DNA from: Saccoglossus kowalevskii
Taxonomy: Eukaryota > Hemichordata > Enteropneusta > Harrimaniidae
DNA length: 25,282 nt
NCBI RefSeq assembly: GCF_000003605.2
Contig: NW_003145783.1
Location: 452,744-478,025, forward strand
Direction of reading: 5' to 3'
The notes below the pieces were generated by a model. It made no database searches, was not told where the DNA came from, and saw nothing but the letters and a program-made list of their open reading frames with translations. Of this stretch, positions 10,518-21,700 are shown piece by piece; position 1 is the stretch's first letter, and each line of letters starts with the position of its first letter. The position numbers and the translations under genes were made by a program.

Positions 10518-11189
10518 ATACTAAGCCCGGTACTGTTAGAGGACAAAACTCAATTGGCTTAGACTTTAAGAACAGTTTAAATAACTTTTGGAGGCGTATT
10601 CTAAATGACATCTTTTGTAAATGTTAGAGTTTATCACAACATCCTGACAAATAAATTAATATAAAATCTCAAACCTACACTCAACGCCTAGTCAAATAGG
10701 CAACTGAGTTGCATGTATTTGAACTGACAAGCAATTGGAGTGGCATTTGAGTGTGAATGCGAGAGTTTATATGTTACCTGTACACGCTCAGAAGGAATCC
10801 CACGCCATTGGGTAGCCACCAGTATTTAGTAGACTATACAGTACGGTACAATATGATAAATGAACGTCACAGTATGGTCACTGGATATCAAAACAAGTAA
10901 ATGGGCATTACTTCAATAAAAAGTGCTACTCCTAACTACTACTACATGGCATTTTTTATTTAATTTTTCAACGTTGGCGCGAAAATTCAGAATGTCGTGT
11001 TTGTAGAAGTAGTTAAGTGCCCTGCCCCCTAGCGTCAATCAAATTCTATCTTGTTTTTTTCATACATAACACTCAGAGTATTCATCTCCCACTATTAGAT
11101 TTAAACAAATAAAGTTAAAAAATTATTATAGATATTGGTTTAAGTATAGTACGTTAAACAAGGGAAACGACAACTAATTTTGAATTTCA
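10518..11189. other. Spacer with no recognised gene
   Basis: AT-rich, with no sustained open frame, inverted repeat or motif that I can support. Confidence 0.45.
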
Positions 11190-11870
11190 TGGCTTGCGTT
11201 TGTTTGTAAAATGCGTAATTGTCTTATCCTCGGGGGCGGAGCTACCTCACAAGACGTTCCACGTTGCTATGACGCGCACCACTGTACCATGTATTTCTAT
11301 GAGCTCTGCGCGCGCTGCTAAGGAACGCGGAACGCCGAGCGAAGAGCCAGTGAAATTCAAGAAAACAACAGGAACTCAACTTTGAAGTAATCCTGAACAA
11401 TCAAATTTATATGCGTTACACACGCGGGGATAATCTTGTTACACTGTTCAGGGGAGTCTCAGCAACCACCTCAAAGTACCGTTTTCTGAAAGTTTTCGGC
11501 CTTTGTTTTTCACCAAGATGGTTGCCATGCGGTAAAAATGCCCGGATGTCCGCCCCTGAGAATATCAGATCTCTTAGTCCGTTGTGCTATTGTGCGATCG
11601 CATAACGGTCAGATTACACAGGATATCGTACGCTAGTAGCCTGACAAGGTCGCGTGAGTTGCGCCCTCCGCGGTGCTTCAAACCCAACAAGGTGAGGTCT
11701 GATGCCGTTCGCCCGGCGAGGGCGCTACACTCATGTGAGGCTTAGTAAGATGGAAGATAAACAAATCAGTATGTAAATTAAATACTTTGTTTTCAGTCCG
11801 TCACTCGACCTGGTACGTTTTTAGGAAAATAAACCGAAATTACGTACCGAAAGCATCGCGCATGGTAAGT
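11190..11870. other. GC/CpG-richer block, unidentified (possible repeat or promoter)
   Basis: Base composition changes sharply compared with both flanks, with many CpGs (for example CTCTGCGCGCGCTGC near 11303 and GCGCCCTCCGCGG near 11662). GCGCCCTC at 11662 and GAGGGCGC near 11726 form an inverted pair. At 11579-11589 the minus strand contains TAGCACAACGG, which fits the tRNA A-box pattern, but no convincing B-box lies at tRNA spacing. At the right end, TTTGTTTTCAG at 11787-11797 and ATG/GTAAGT at about 11862 bracket a 66-nt exon-like segment with one open frame. The block could be a degenerate SINE, an unmethylated promoter/first exon, or both. No assignment is secure. Confidence 0.3.
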
Positions 11871-14743
11871 TTGACCAACGATATAGAAAGTATACAATAT
11901 AATGTTTAATATTAATAATTTCTCTCGTTTTTCCTCTCTCGTTATACCTTAAATTTAAGAGAAGTTAATTGTTCGCCAATCTCGTGAACGTTCGTTTCAC
12001 CAGATGTTGAAAGATCGACAAAATTAAGCCGTTTCAGCTGCAATGATAATGGTTGTATTGGAAATGTTGATCAAATATTCCACTCATATTAGGGCTTGGT
12101 TATTCTATTTTTGTTTAAAAGATGATTTAATACCAGCATATCATCTCTGGCAAACAACTGATTTCAAAATAGATTTACACCGGCTGCCTATGTGACCTCG
12201 TGTCAAATTGTAATCGTTATTTTGTTTTTTATTATTATTATTTTATGTACAAAACAAGAAAAAAATACAAAAATATACAACACAATCGCAAATACGACAA
12301 ATTATCAGATTAAGGTCATACTCGCCCAACTAACAAACCCTCAGAACATTATAATGAATATAAAATTTTACTTATTCAACTGGAAAATCGACCTATTTAT
12401 TTATATGATGCTCCATAATATTTTGTTGCAATGTATTTTTAAAATGTAGAAATATTGGACACTAACTGTTTTAATATTATGAAAGTCGGAAGGGTATCTT
12501 GATATCTAGCAGTGTATATAGCCCGTTTAGCAAACAATATAACCTGATTTCTAATTGTACTAAAATGTTCACCCCCAAGTAGTCATTGATGTTCTCTGGA
12601 CGACTGTCTAGATTTAAACTCTTGTCCCAGTTATAAATATTGTTTAAATATTGAAAGTATACAAATAAATGTAGTAGAGTTTAATCCGGCTTTTTTTTCA
12701 AAAATTATACAGGGGAGACGATGCATAAGTTAGGGACATTTTAAATAAAATAAAATTAATGAATATATTTCTCAAAAGTTTACAATAAAACGCACGTGAC
12801 TTGGTTTCTATTGTAACATTCTAAAGAATGGCATACAATGTTTTCCAGTCCAAAGTTATAGTAGGAAACAAAGTTAACATAGGTAGTATATCTCCTCTTT
12901 CGGGGGAAACATTTCCATGTAACTAGTATTTGGGTAAATATTCTCGTAGACATTTTGCTAATAATTATAATTTTACACTAGAAACACTTACTGGGAGAGT
13001 GGGTCTAACTAACAAGTTGAACATATGTACCTTTAATATGCCAAGTTTTCGGAATTGCATCCACAAATCCAAAGCATTTTTAAAAAGTGATTAGCAATAA
13101 AACCCAAGACAGAATGTTACCATTCTTATCATATAAATCTGTAATATAAACTATACATATGTCATATAATTCTTATAATAATAATAATAGTTCCAAATAC
13201 TCTCGCGATTTCTTGAAGATTTAATGTTTAGTGCGTGTTTGTGCTTCGGGGTGCTCGGCATTTCTTTTTTTTTACAACAGTCACGATAACATAGTTTGAG
13301 AACAGACCTGATACCAGCGTATGTGAGAACTCCAACAATAACTTTTCAGCTTCTTTCAATCTCCCTCAATCAGACTTTCAGGGGCTGTCTTCGTAAGTGG
13401 TCATACATATCTGCTCGTACTAGGAATGCTTTTGCTAATGCTCACTACAAACCAAAAACACTTGAAATAGACTGAGACCAAAACACAGCATACAGACTGG
13501 GAAACGTGATCAAACTAGCAATATTAGTTTAAATTTGAAAAGCGTTCGATTGTGGAAGGATGAATTCCCATCCAACCTTTGAATAACAAACCAATTTTGG
13601 CAGCCGATGTTGGTACTAATGCACCTGCAGATTCACATATACAATATAAAGACTAAAACTTGAATAATAATAATAATAATAATACGTTTTGCTCACCGAT
13701 GTTGATAAGAACAATATTCCCATATCTGCACAAATAACCGATTGAGACATACGTGTACAAGTAATACATAATAATTACAAGACTAAACCACGGACAATTG
13801 GGGGGTGCCGGCTGTATTGGGTTACTACATATGTCAGCATTATACTCCTCTAATTAAAAAAAAACACGCGCGTATTAACGGCCTATACAAACACACTGCA
13901 CACTTATCATCAGATAAACATATAAAACAGTTGTCTCTTGACGTAAGGCAGCATTAAACACTCCTCCCTCACTTATTTACCCATTCAACGTGGGAGAACA
14001 TTCGACATAGTTTACGCCGTAATTATTTGGACATGTTTAATAGGAAATATCATTTTTAATAAAAAAAAAATATAGAGTGTCGAAACTTTTCAATAAACGT
14101 TTTTTTCATTCACTTGGTATATGGCGTGACAGTTGGGATTTGATGGATGCAGTGTTTCATGACGTCGTATATACAACTCTCCGCAAAATCATCTGTGTTG
14201 TTAATAATATAAGCATGTCAGTATCTGCACGTATCCCGAACGGAGTGTCGTTAGTTTTCACTAGACGTGTCGGAACGGTATTGCTGTCTTTAGCAAGCAG
14301 TCGTACGTTAACAAACTTCATTCTATTCAAGTACGTTTATGGTGTGACATGCATTGATGCCTTTTGTATGTGTATCGTAAAGCTGCCCAACCTAATTAAT
14401 TCCAACGTTGGGGATGTCACAAACAAATTGCAACCTTTGTCTGATATGGTATTCATGAACAATAATTTTGAAATATGAAAATTCAATATGGCTCCCTGTG
14501 ATTTCCCATATAAAATCATTTTTGACGTATATACACAATGTTTACTTTGTAACTTTGGTTGTGGTCATCCCCAAAGCTGATATTTAGTCTTATCAGCTAT
14601 AATAAGGACCGTACAAAGTGCGGGTTTTAATTTACACAGGTATTACGTGTAAAATTTATTGTTTTACAAATTCTTTTAACACACAATTTTCAATGACGTT
14701 TTCTTTTATTAACTAGAGAGAGATCATTCATTATAAATTGATA
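11871..14743. other. Long spacer with no recognised gene
   Basis: AT-rich, with low-complexity A/T runs. A plus-strand frame at 12192-12449 is low-complexity and matches nothing. One at 14077-14478 opens with GTG, not ATG, and lacks family motifs. I call neither a gene. Confidence 0.45.
13663..13684. repeat. (AAT)7 microsatellite
   Basis: Seven consecutive AAT units. A shorter (ATA)n stretch lies at about 13176-13190. Confidence 0.9.
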
Positions 14744-15160
14744 TTTTGATAATATTGTTGAAAAATATGCCAGTGCCTCATACAGAAAACCGAACAGGCC
14801 TATAAATAATGACAAATGATCATCCTGATAAATAAAAAAAAATATTGGGTTTTCAATATTGATGTTAGTACACATAACGCTGCTAAGTACGCTGACCTGC
14901 TAAACAGCTATGGCTTCGCCCAACCAATTGACACATGCAATCGATTTACTGAATAGTCATTCATAGACAGCGTAATCTTCAAAGTTTCTAAAAGCAAAGT
15001 TTGAATGTATACTAGCTGAGTTCAGTGATCACTATCCCATCTTTGCAATAAAGAATAACATTGCTAATGTATTTATACAGAATGCATTTTATTATACAAA
15101 TAATTTATCACACTATGACAAGTTCAATTTCACTTCCGAGTTCTTGAAACAGCAATGAAA
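14744..15160 (+). pseudogene. Non-LTR retrotransposon (LINE) remnant, EEP endonuclease domain and linker
   Basis: Plus-strand fragments give the motifs of the exonuclease/endonuclease/phosphatase-type endonuclease of LINEs, in canonical order. YRKPNRPIN is at 14781. FNIDV (normally GDFNID) is at 14852, with the preceding G-D replaced by W-V. YADLLNSYGF is at 14888, then a TCNRFTE segment (normally PTR-T), SFIDSV, and SDHYPIF at 15024 (the catalytic Asp-His pair). The following HYDKFNFTSEFLK resembles the linker before the reverse transcriptase, which is absent. An in-frame TAG at about 14953, TGA near 15003 and frame changes before 14850 show the copy is dead and truncated on both sides. The clade (CR1, L2 or other) cannot be decided by eye. 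Confidence 0.65.
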
Positions 15161-15603
15161 ATCTGTGTATGAATGTACAATTACAAAAGAATTGGCTTTT
15201 CGTTCGAATCATACGAAATCATTTGCTGTCACACGCGTGTTGCGACTATGGGTGTAATAAACATCTCTTAATGTAATACGAACCATTCATGTTATACATT
15301 TCTACTGTTATTGTAATAATTTACCATTAAAATAACAATTCATAACCATAATTTTAATCATTTGGTAGCATGATATTAAATTATAAACATCTCTAATTAA
15401 TAGAATGAATAAAACCACCCAAATAGGTAACAACTTTCATCGATAATATACTAAAAAATGTACGTGTTGATATGTATGCATACTATGGGCGTGTTACTCC
15501 ACACTGTTACATGAAGTAGAAATTGAAAGCTTCCCCTCTACTAATGTGAACATGTATTGTCTTGTCACTGTTTTATAGGAGGTGCATATATGTATAAACG
15601 TAT
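15161..15603. other. Spacer with no recognised gene
   Basis: AT-rich. It contains a perfect palindrome ACACGCGTGT near 15233 and nothing else that I can support. Confidence 0.4.
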
Positions 15604-16137
15604 ATATAGTATGTGTACAGTGCGATATGTCACCATAATGATATGTGTACAATGTGATATATCAACATATTGATATGTGTACAAAGTGATATATCAACGT
15701 AATAGTACGTGTACAGAGTGATATATCAAAATATTAGTATGTGTGCAGTGTGATATATCATCATAATATTATGTGTACATAGTGACATATAATATGATAT
15801 ATGTACAGTGTTATCTATCACCATACTTTTATGTGTACAGAGTGGTATAACACCATAATACTATGTCTACAGAGTAATATAACACCATAATGGTACATGT
15901 ACAGTGTGAAATAACACCATAATGGTATGTTAAGAGAGTTATATATCAACATAATGGTATGTTTAGAGAGGGATAACGCACGATAATAGTATGTGTACTG
16001 AGTGATATAACATCACAATGGTTTGTGTACAGAATGACATAGCAATATAATGCTATGTGTGCACAGTTACATAACACATAACGATAAGTATATCGAATGA
16101 TATATCATATTATGTTGTATACACGGAGTGTTATTAA
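15604..16137. repeat. 32-bp minisatellite array 2, about 16-17 monomers
   Basis: Same repeat and same orientation as at 1-3215 (for example GTGTACAAAGTGATATATC near 15678), but more diverged and far shorter. It lies beyond the 3' end of the intact SLC22 gene just as array 1 lies beyond the pseudogene. Confidence 0.95.
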
Positions 16138-16168
16138 ATAACACACAAACACCAAAGAAACAGACGGT

Positions 16169-16174
16169 TTTATT
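16169..16174 (-). terminator. Candidate polyadenylation signal of the intact SLC22 gene
   Basis: AATAAA on the minus strand, 228 nt after the stop codon. A T/GT-rich stretch (GTTTCTTTGGTGTTTGTGTG) follows it, as expected downstream of a cleavage site. It precedes the minisatellite by about 30 bp. Confidence 0.45.
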
Positions 16175-16401
16175 TTCCCCATAATATTATTTATGTAAAA
16201 ACAATATGAGTAATCGTTGAATTCACAGAACGTATTAATTAGTTCATTGAAAAGATTAAATGAGAATCAGAATTTGTTTTATAACATCATGCTAATAAAT
16301 ATTACTGTAAACTACAGTAAGATGCAACGTGCACCCTTTTGGGATTTTGAACCGTGACCTGCCAGTATATATAGGAACAGTTTCCTAGCATACAGATATC
16401 T

Positions 16402-18662
16402 TTATACAGTTGCCTGCAACATGATTCCTTCATTCTTGTCCACATCCTTAACTGATAGTTTTGCATATGTTCTGAAATTGAATAATTAGCACAAATCATT
16501 ACCATGCCAACCACGCCAATCACGCAGACCAGTATAAAAACAAAAGCTTCAACAATGCTTAATATTAACTTGATACCTCCACGAATAAAAAATAAAGACT
16601 CACTTTCCAAACATTTCACCTTCTTCTAGCGTTTCAGGTAGTTTCTGATGACGTGTTTCTGGTAACAATAATGTTACTAGTCCAGCTAAAATTGATGTTG
16701 CACCGAATATAATAATTGGTAATGGTTCCCATAGTGTTTTGATTAATATCATCTGTGGTGCTATAATGCCTCCAATACGGGCACACATTGAGGAAAGCCC
16801 CATTCCTATGGTTCTGTGTAAAAAGATAGGTAAAGTCTCTAACAATTCCAAAAATAAAAACATTTAGTCAAACGTATCATGGCACTGCCAATAATTATAT
16901 ACTCAGGTATATACCATGAACTGCATCAAACTCCAAAAATATGTAAGCGAATTCGGTAAGCATTACTGATTAATTATGATTAGACAACAAACTAATTAGA
17001 CCTTTTTAGAATAACTCTGTAACACCTCGTGTTACATTATCCATTTAATATTAGTGGAGATGTTTCAAAGTTGTATCAATGTGCTGCTTATATATTCCTG
17101 ACATACCATGTACAGCCCATGTTAACTCAATGCAAATTTCAAAGAAAACTTTACACCAATGATCTCCTAATATATGTGCGAAACACATAAAGATATTCAG
17201 TATTTTTTTTTCAAAATACTAATGTCGTCTTTGAAAATGTAGCAAATTGCATCAAATAACATATCAATACACCATATATGTTGTCAGGTAAAGCATGTAA
17301 TATAAGAACACGTAAAATGAAACTAATTTTGTGATTTATTTCTTAAATTTTATCGAAATCTAAAAATTAAGTTCTGTAAAATATCTCTGAAAAACAGGCA
17401 GATCATTCGTAGAAAACTGGTCTCCAGTCATCAATTTTGAATTAAATCACTGAACTATACTTGCATTCAAAAACCATCTTGTGTTTTGCTCATTACTAAA
17501 TTTAGATATAATTATAATCAAAAAGTACAAATCACTTGAAACTACATTTGATTCCTGCAACTAATATGTCAACACAAATATGTAGAGAACCTTTTCAATA
17601 TGTTATATTGTTATTTTATAAATTCAACTTGGACTTCCTGTTCTGGAAATCACAGGGTATTATCTTTCACTACGCGCTAAACGAATCTTTCCTTCTGATT
17701 GCGGCTTAAACTGTGACATAAGATCGCCATGTTAAAAACATATATCAATATATCAAAAACTATTATCACCAAGATAATAGTAAAATAGTATTATTTATTT
17801 GAAATATTTAGGCAACATTTCATTGGCTGACATCGCGTTTTTAAGCAGTTTCATTATAGAGACAGTTTCACTTTCAATTACATGGAACATGTTGATACTT
17901 CCAGTAAACACTCTAAATGCTGCGTTGATGGCGTAAAACTACAATTACTAACTGCATCTTACCTTACAGGAGTCGGATAGATTTCAGCAGAGAATATATA
18001 GACAATGGCAAATGCGGCAGAAACAGCAAATTTACCAATCATCGCCAAGGTGATACCAATCCATTGCATTTCACCTAGAAACAAAAACTAGTTTGTTATG
18101 TATATTTCTTACGAAAAGACAGGGGCAAGCATATATTTAATGTTACAGAGCATTACAATTATACTTACAAACCGGTGCAAATAACGTAAGTATACATGCG
18201 ACTCCCGCTAATATCAATGTTGACGACTGAGACCATCGACGTCCAAAGCGAGTTTCAGGAAGAAAGATTGATAGCGTATAAGCTGGTATTTCCACTGCTC
18301 CTGACATGAAAGCATTCAAGTAGTCATTGCCACCAAGATTGGACGTATTAAGTGAAAGCCCATAGTACACTAAGCTGATAGTAAACCTGTTTGAATAACA
18401 AAACATATAAACACGGTTAATGATCACACTGGTTGAAATTGACTGACAAAACCACTGGTCTTGGTTGTGTTTTTCTTACCAGTTGTAGAAGAGATTCAGA
18501 GATTTCTTTCGCATGTTCGGCAGTCGAATAATGTCAAGGGAACTGCAAGCAGCTTTGCTCTGTAAAAGTTATAAATACAATGGATCATGTGTGTATAGTG
18601 ACTACAGCTTATGATATGAAAATCGGCATAAACTGTTGAAATTTTCCCTTAGTGACAGTCAC

Positions 18663-18739
<77 letters not shown>

Positions 18740-21700
18740 TTGCAACTTCCAGCAATGTTCTTGCTGCCTTCAATACACATACAAATTTAAAATACATTGG
18801 CCCAGTCGATAAAAAAGATTTAAATGTACCTTTAAATATCCATTATATTCCGATAACTCTTCATACACGCTGTTAGGTACAGTAACTTTATTTACTTCAG
18901 CCCATTTTCTGATGATTGCCGCTGCCTTTTCGTATTTTTCCACTGCAATCAGCCATCTTGGTGATTCCGGAATTATCCTTCAATTGTAAAGGATAAAACA
19001 TGTATTTATATACAATGCCTCTGTCTCAGTATACATAGGTATTTTATATCCACATATGTTGTATATACCTGTACTTTGCCTATGATTTGCACGAAATAAG
19101 AAACATCAGTCAAGTGCATAGATAAATTTCTGTGGCAATGTGACACATTACGAAACACATTACATGTGAATTTGTCCAATTGAGGAAGTTTTATATCATC
19201 GATCACAGCCAGCAAAAGTTTGGAAATTGGCATTGACCATCATGATTCTGTGCATTAACCGAATAAATTGTCATCGCTGCGAGCATATTGCAATGTTCTT
19301 AACATACATTGCAGTAAATATAGAAATGTGTCCTTTCAGCAAAATAATATTTATTATAATTGAAAGTTGCTTTCAAACTTGAATATAACTTACCACCAGT
19401 ACAATAAGAAAATCGTGGCCGGTATTGACAAGCACAACTGCAATATCCACCAGTATCTGATGAAGTATGCCAAAAAAGCTAAAAGCATATATCCAAAACT
19501 AAAGTAAAATTCTATCACAGCTCCGGCGAACACTCGTTTTGAGGGTCCAACAAGTTCGGTTGCTGTCGAGATATTGGGAATGAAATAAATTGGTGTTTAT
19601 ATACTAACCAAGCTTGACATACAATTAACGAGTATTGCGCACCACTTAATTGGCATAATCTTACCTAAAACGAAGGACACCATGAACATTCCCATCTGTG
19701 AGGCACCTACAAATACTCTGAATATGGAGTAGGCTTGGATATTTGGTGAGAAGGCACAGGCTGTTCCTGGAATCGCCATGCACAATGCAGATAACATCAA
19801 AGTTGGTAAACGCCCAATCCTGAAATATATGTGAAATATACGAGACTACATCTGATACAATGCATTTCAGACACAGATGTCATATAGTCCTGAAATGGTT
19901 TGCATACTTCATTATTTTGGAATGATTTAAGTAATGTATATGATACAGATACAAAATCAGTACAATGTGTATAATTTAATAGGCGTACAAAGTGAATAAA
20001 ATTATATTGAATATTCTAACCTATCAGAAAGAGCCCCGAATCCTACTGCTCCAATGAACAAGCCAGCCATATGTGCAGAAGATGATAGTGCTCCCAAGTA
20101 ATAGCGATTACACACTAAATTAAACTGCAACAAAAAATATATTCCACCTAATAAGATAGTTCGCACACAAAAAACATAACTGCGTTCTCAGAGGATCTAC
20201 AGCTTAAAGGCCGACATTTATGTATCATAGGATGAGCGGAGCTTAGTATTCTAAATTGACTGAACATTCAACGACAGCAACTGTCAATTGTTCCTTGTAT
20301 GTACATACATGTCTGGCTATGCTGTGGGACGTGGATCGCCTGGACGGGTTTCACAATCTCTGCACGTAATAAGCTCAGTTGTATTTGTTCTACTGTAATT
20401 CAAAACATGGTATACGAACGATCGGTTGTTTTCCATTCTGTCTTGCAATGTTTTAATCAAGATTACTTTCTAACTCAGACAACTAAGAGAACTGTAATAA
20501 GTGTCTGAGATTACACGTATATTTAAGTAATATTTATGTTGATTGTCTTGATTGTCCGCTTGGAAAATCCGGGGTCGACAAGCGAAAGTGAAAGTGAAAC
20601 GAAACACATACGTTCACGGATTTTATCTGTTAAGGGTCGTGATGATTATTTTCACGTGTTGCTAACATTGCCAGTGATCATGTTTTTTTGTTTTGTTTTT
20701 CTACTGATTTTGGTTAGGCTCGAACAAATCTGATTAAAGTCTGTTGTAGTGTACAGGCTTTAATTATTTTGGCTATAAACTTATTGTTATCTTATTTTTT
20801 ATTACTTATGTTATTAATGCGTTTTTATTTTATTATTTTACTTTGATTTTGTAATCTTTTTCTAATTCAGTCCTAAAAACATCTAAGCCTCTGCCTATGT
20901 AACGTGATTTCAACGAGACCCACTATCGGCGATTTTAGTCAACGAATCACAGACCTCATTCTAAAGCGCGCCTGATGACGTCACCGGACAGAGTCAAGTG
21001 GCAAACACACTCAAATAAAATGGTGGATTATAACGACGGTGGCGACGAAAACGATTTGGGAAAACATGGCTTTTCAGTATGGTTATTATTGCAAATGCAA
21101 CGAAAGTCATCTTTTATTTTCATGTTTATATTGGTTCCAGTTTAGCTCGTTATTTTGCGTTGTTATTCCGGGAGTGACGATTTTTTCTACCGGTTCCACC
21201 GAACACTGGTATCTTATTCCAGTCGCTTGCCCTGGAGATGGGTGCTATTTTGTTAACGATCGGGCCAAAATCGTCTACGGTATTGAAGCCGTAGCTGTAA
21301 ATATTCATCAAAATGTATCAACATTTCGTACATTACACAATAACACTTAATTACAGAAATTGAGCTGATTTGGACTGCAATAAAATATTTTTTATTTGGA
21401 ACACATCGCAATTGATCAGGAAATATTTGTTGCTCCAATATTCTGCGTTGGTGCCGTGAGCCGATGACCGTTATACAATTTAAAATCAGTTTGTATTGTT
21501 TACTATAGCTGTTTACAGTGTTCTAATCATTACGATTTACTTATTTTTTGCTTCCATTCTAGATAAAAAAATGATACATGGCACGCTACCAAGTCCACTG
21601 AAAAAGCCATAGAAAAATAGCTACCGGCCCGAAACGTACTGTCACGGCAAAACATGGCCGAGCAATTACACGATAAAATGTACTCAATTCGCATACGCAA

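Noticed and set aside
11500-11610. tRNA gene on the minus strand
   Set aside because: An A-box-like string exists, but there is no B-box at the right distance, no paired acceptor stem and a poor anticodon arm.
14077-14478. A 133-codon plus-strand frame in the spacer
   Set aside because: It opens with GTG, shows no recognisable motif and no splice context, and lies in AT-rich spacer. I cannot distinguish it from chance.
16302-16619. A 105-codon minus-strand frame with a hydrophobic stretch, overlapping intron 9 and the last exon of the intact SLC22 gene
   Set aside because: It uses a different register from the spliced C-terminal tail. The paralogue keeps the spliced register and loses this frame after a few codons, and the exon 9 reading stops with TGA right at the donor.
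18609-18876. Frames made of Tyr-Ile repeats on both strands
   Set aside because: They are translations of the (TA)36 microsatellite inside an intron.
20284-20320. 14-bp palindrome TGTATGTACATACA as a possible transposon end
   Set aside because: No partner repeat or target duplication was found; a palindrome of this size is common in AT-rich DNA.
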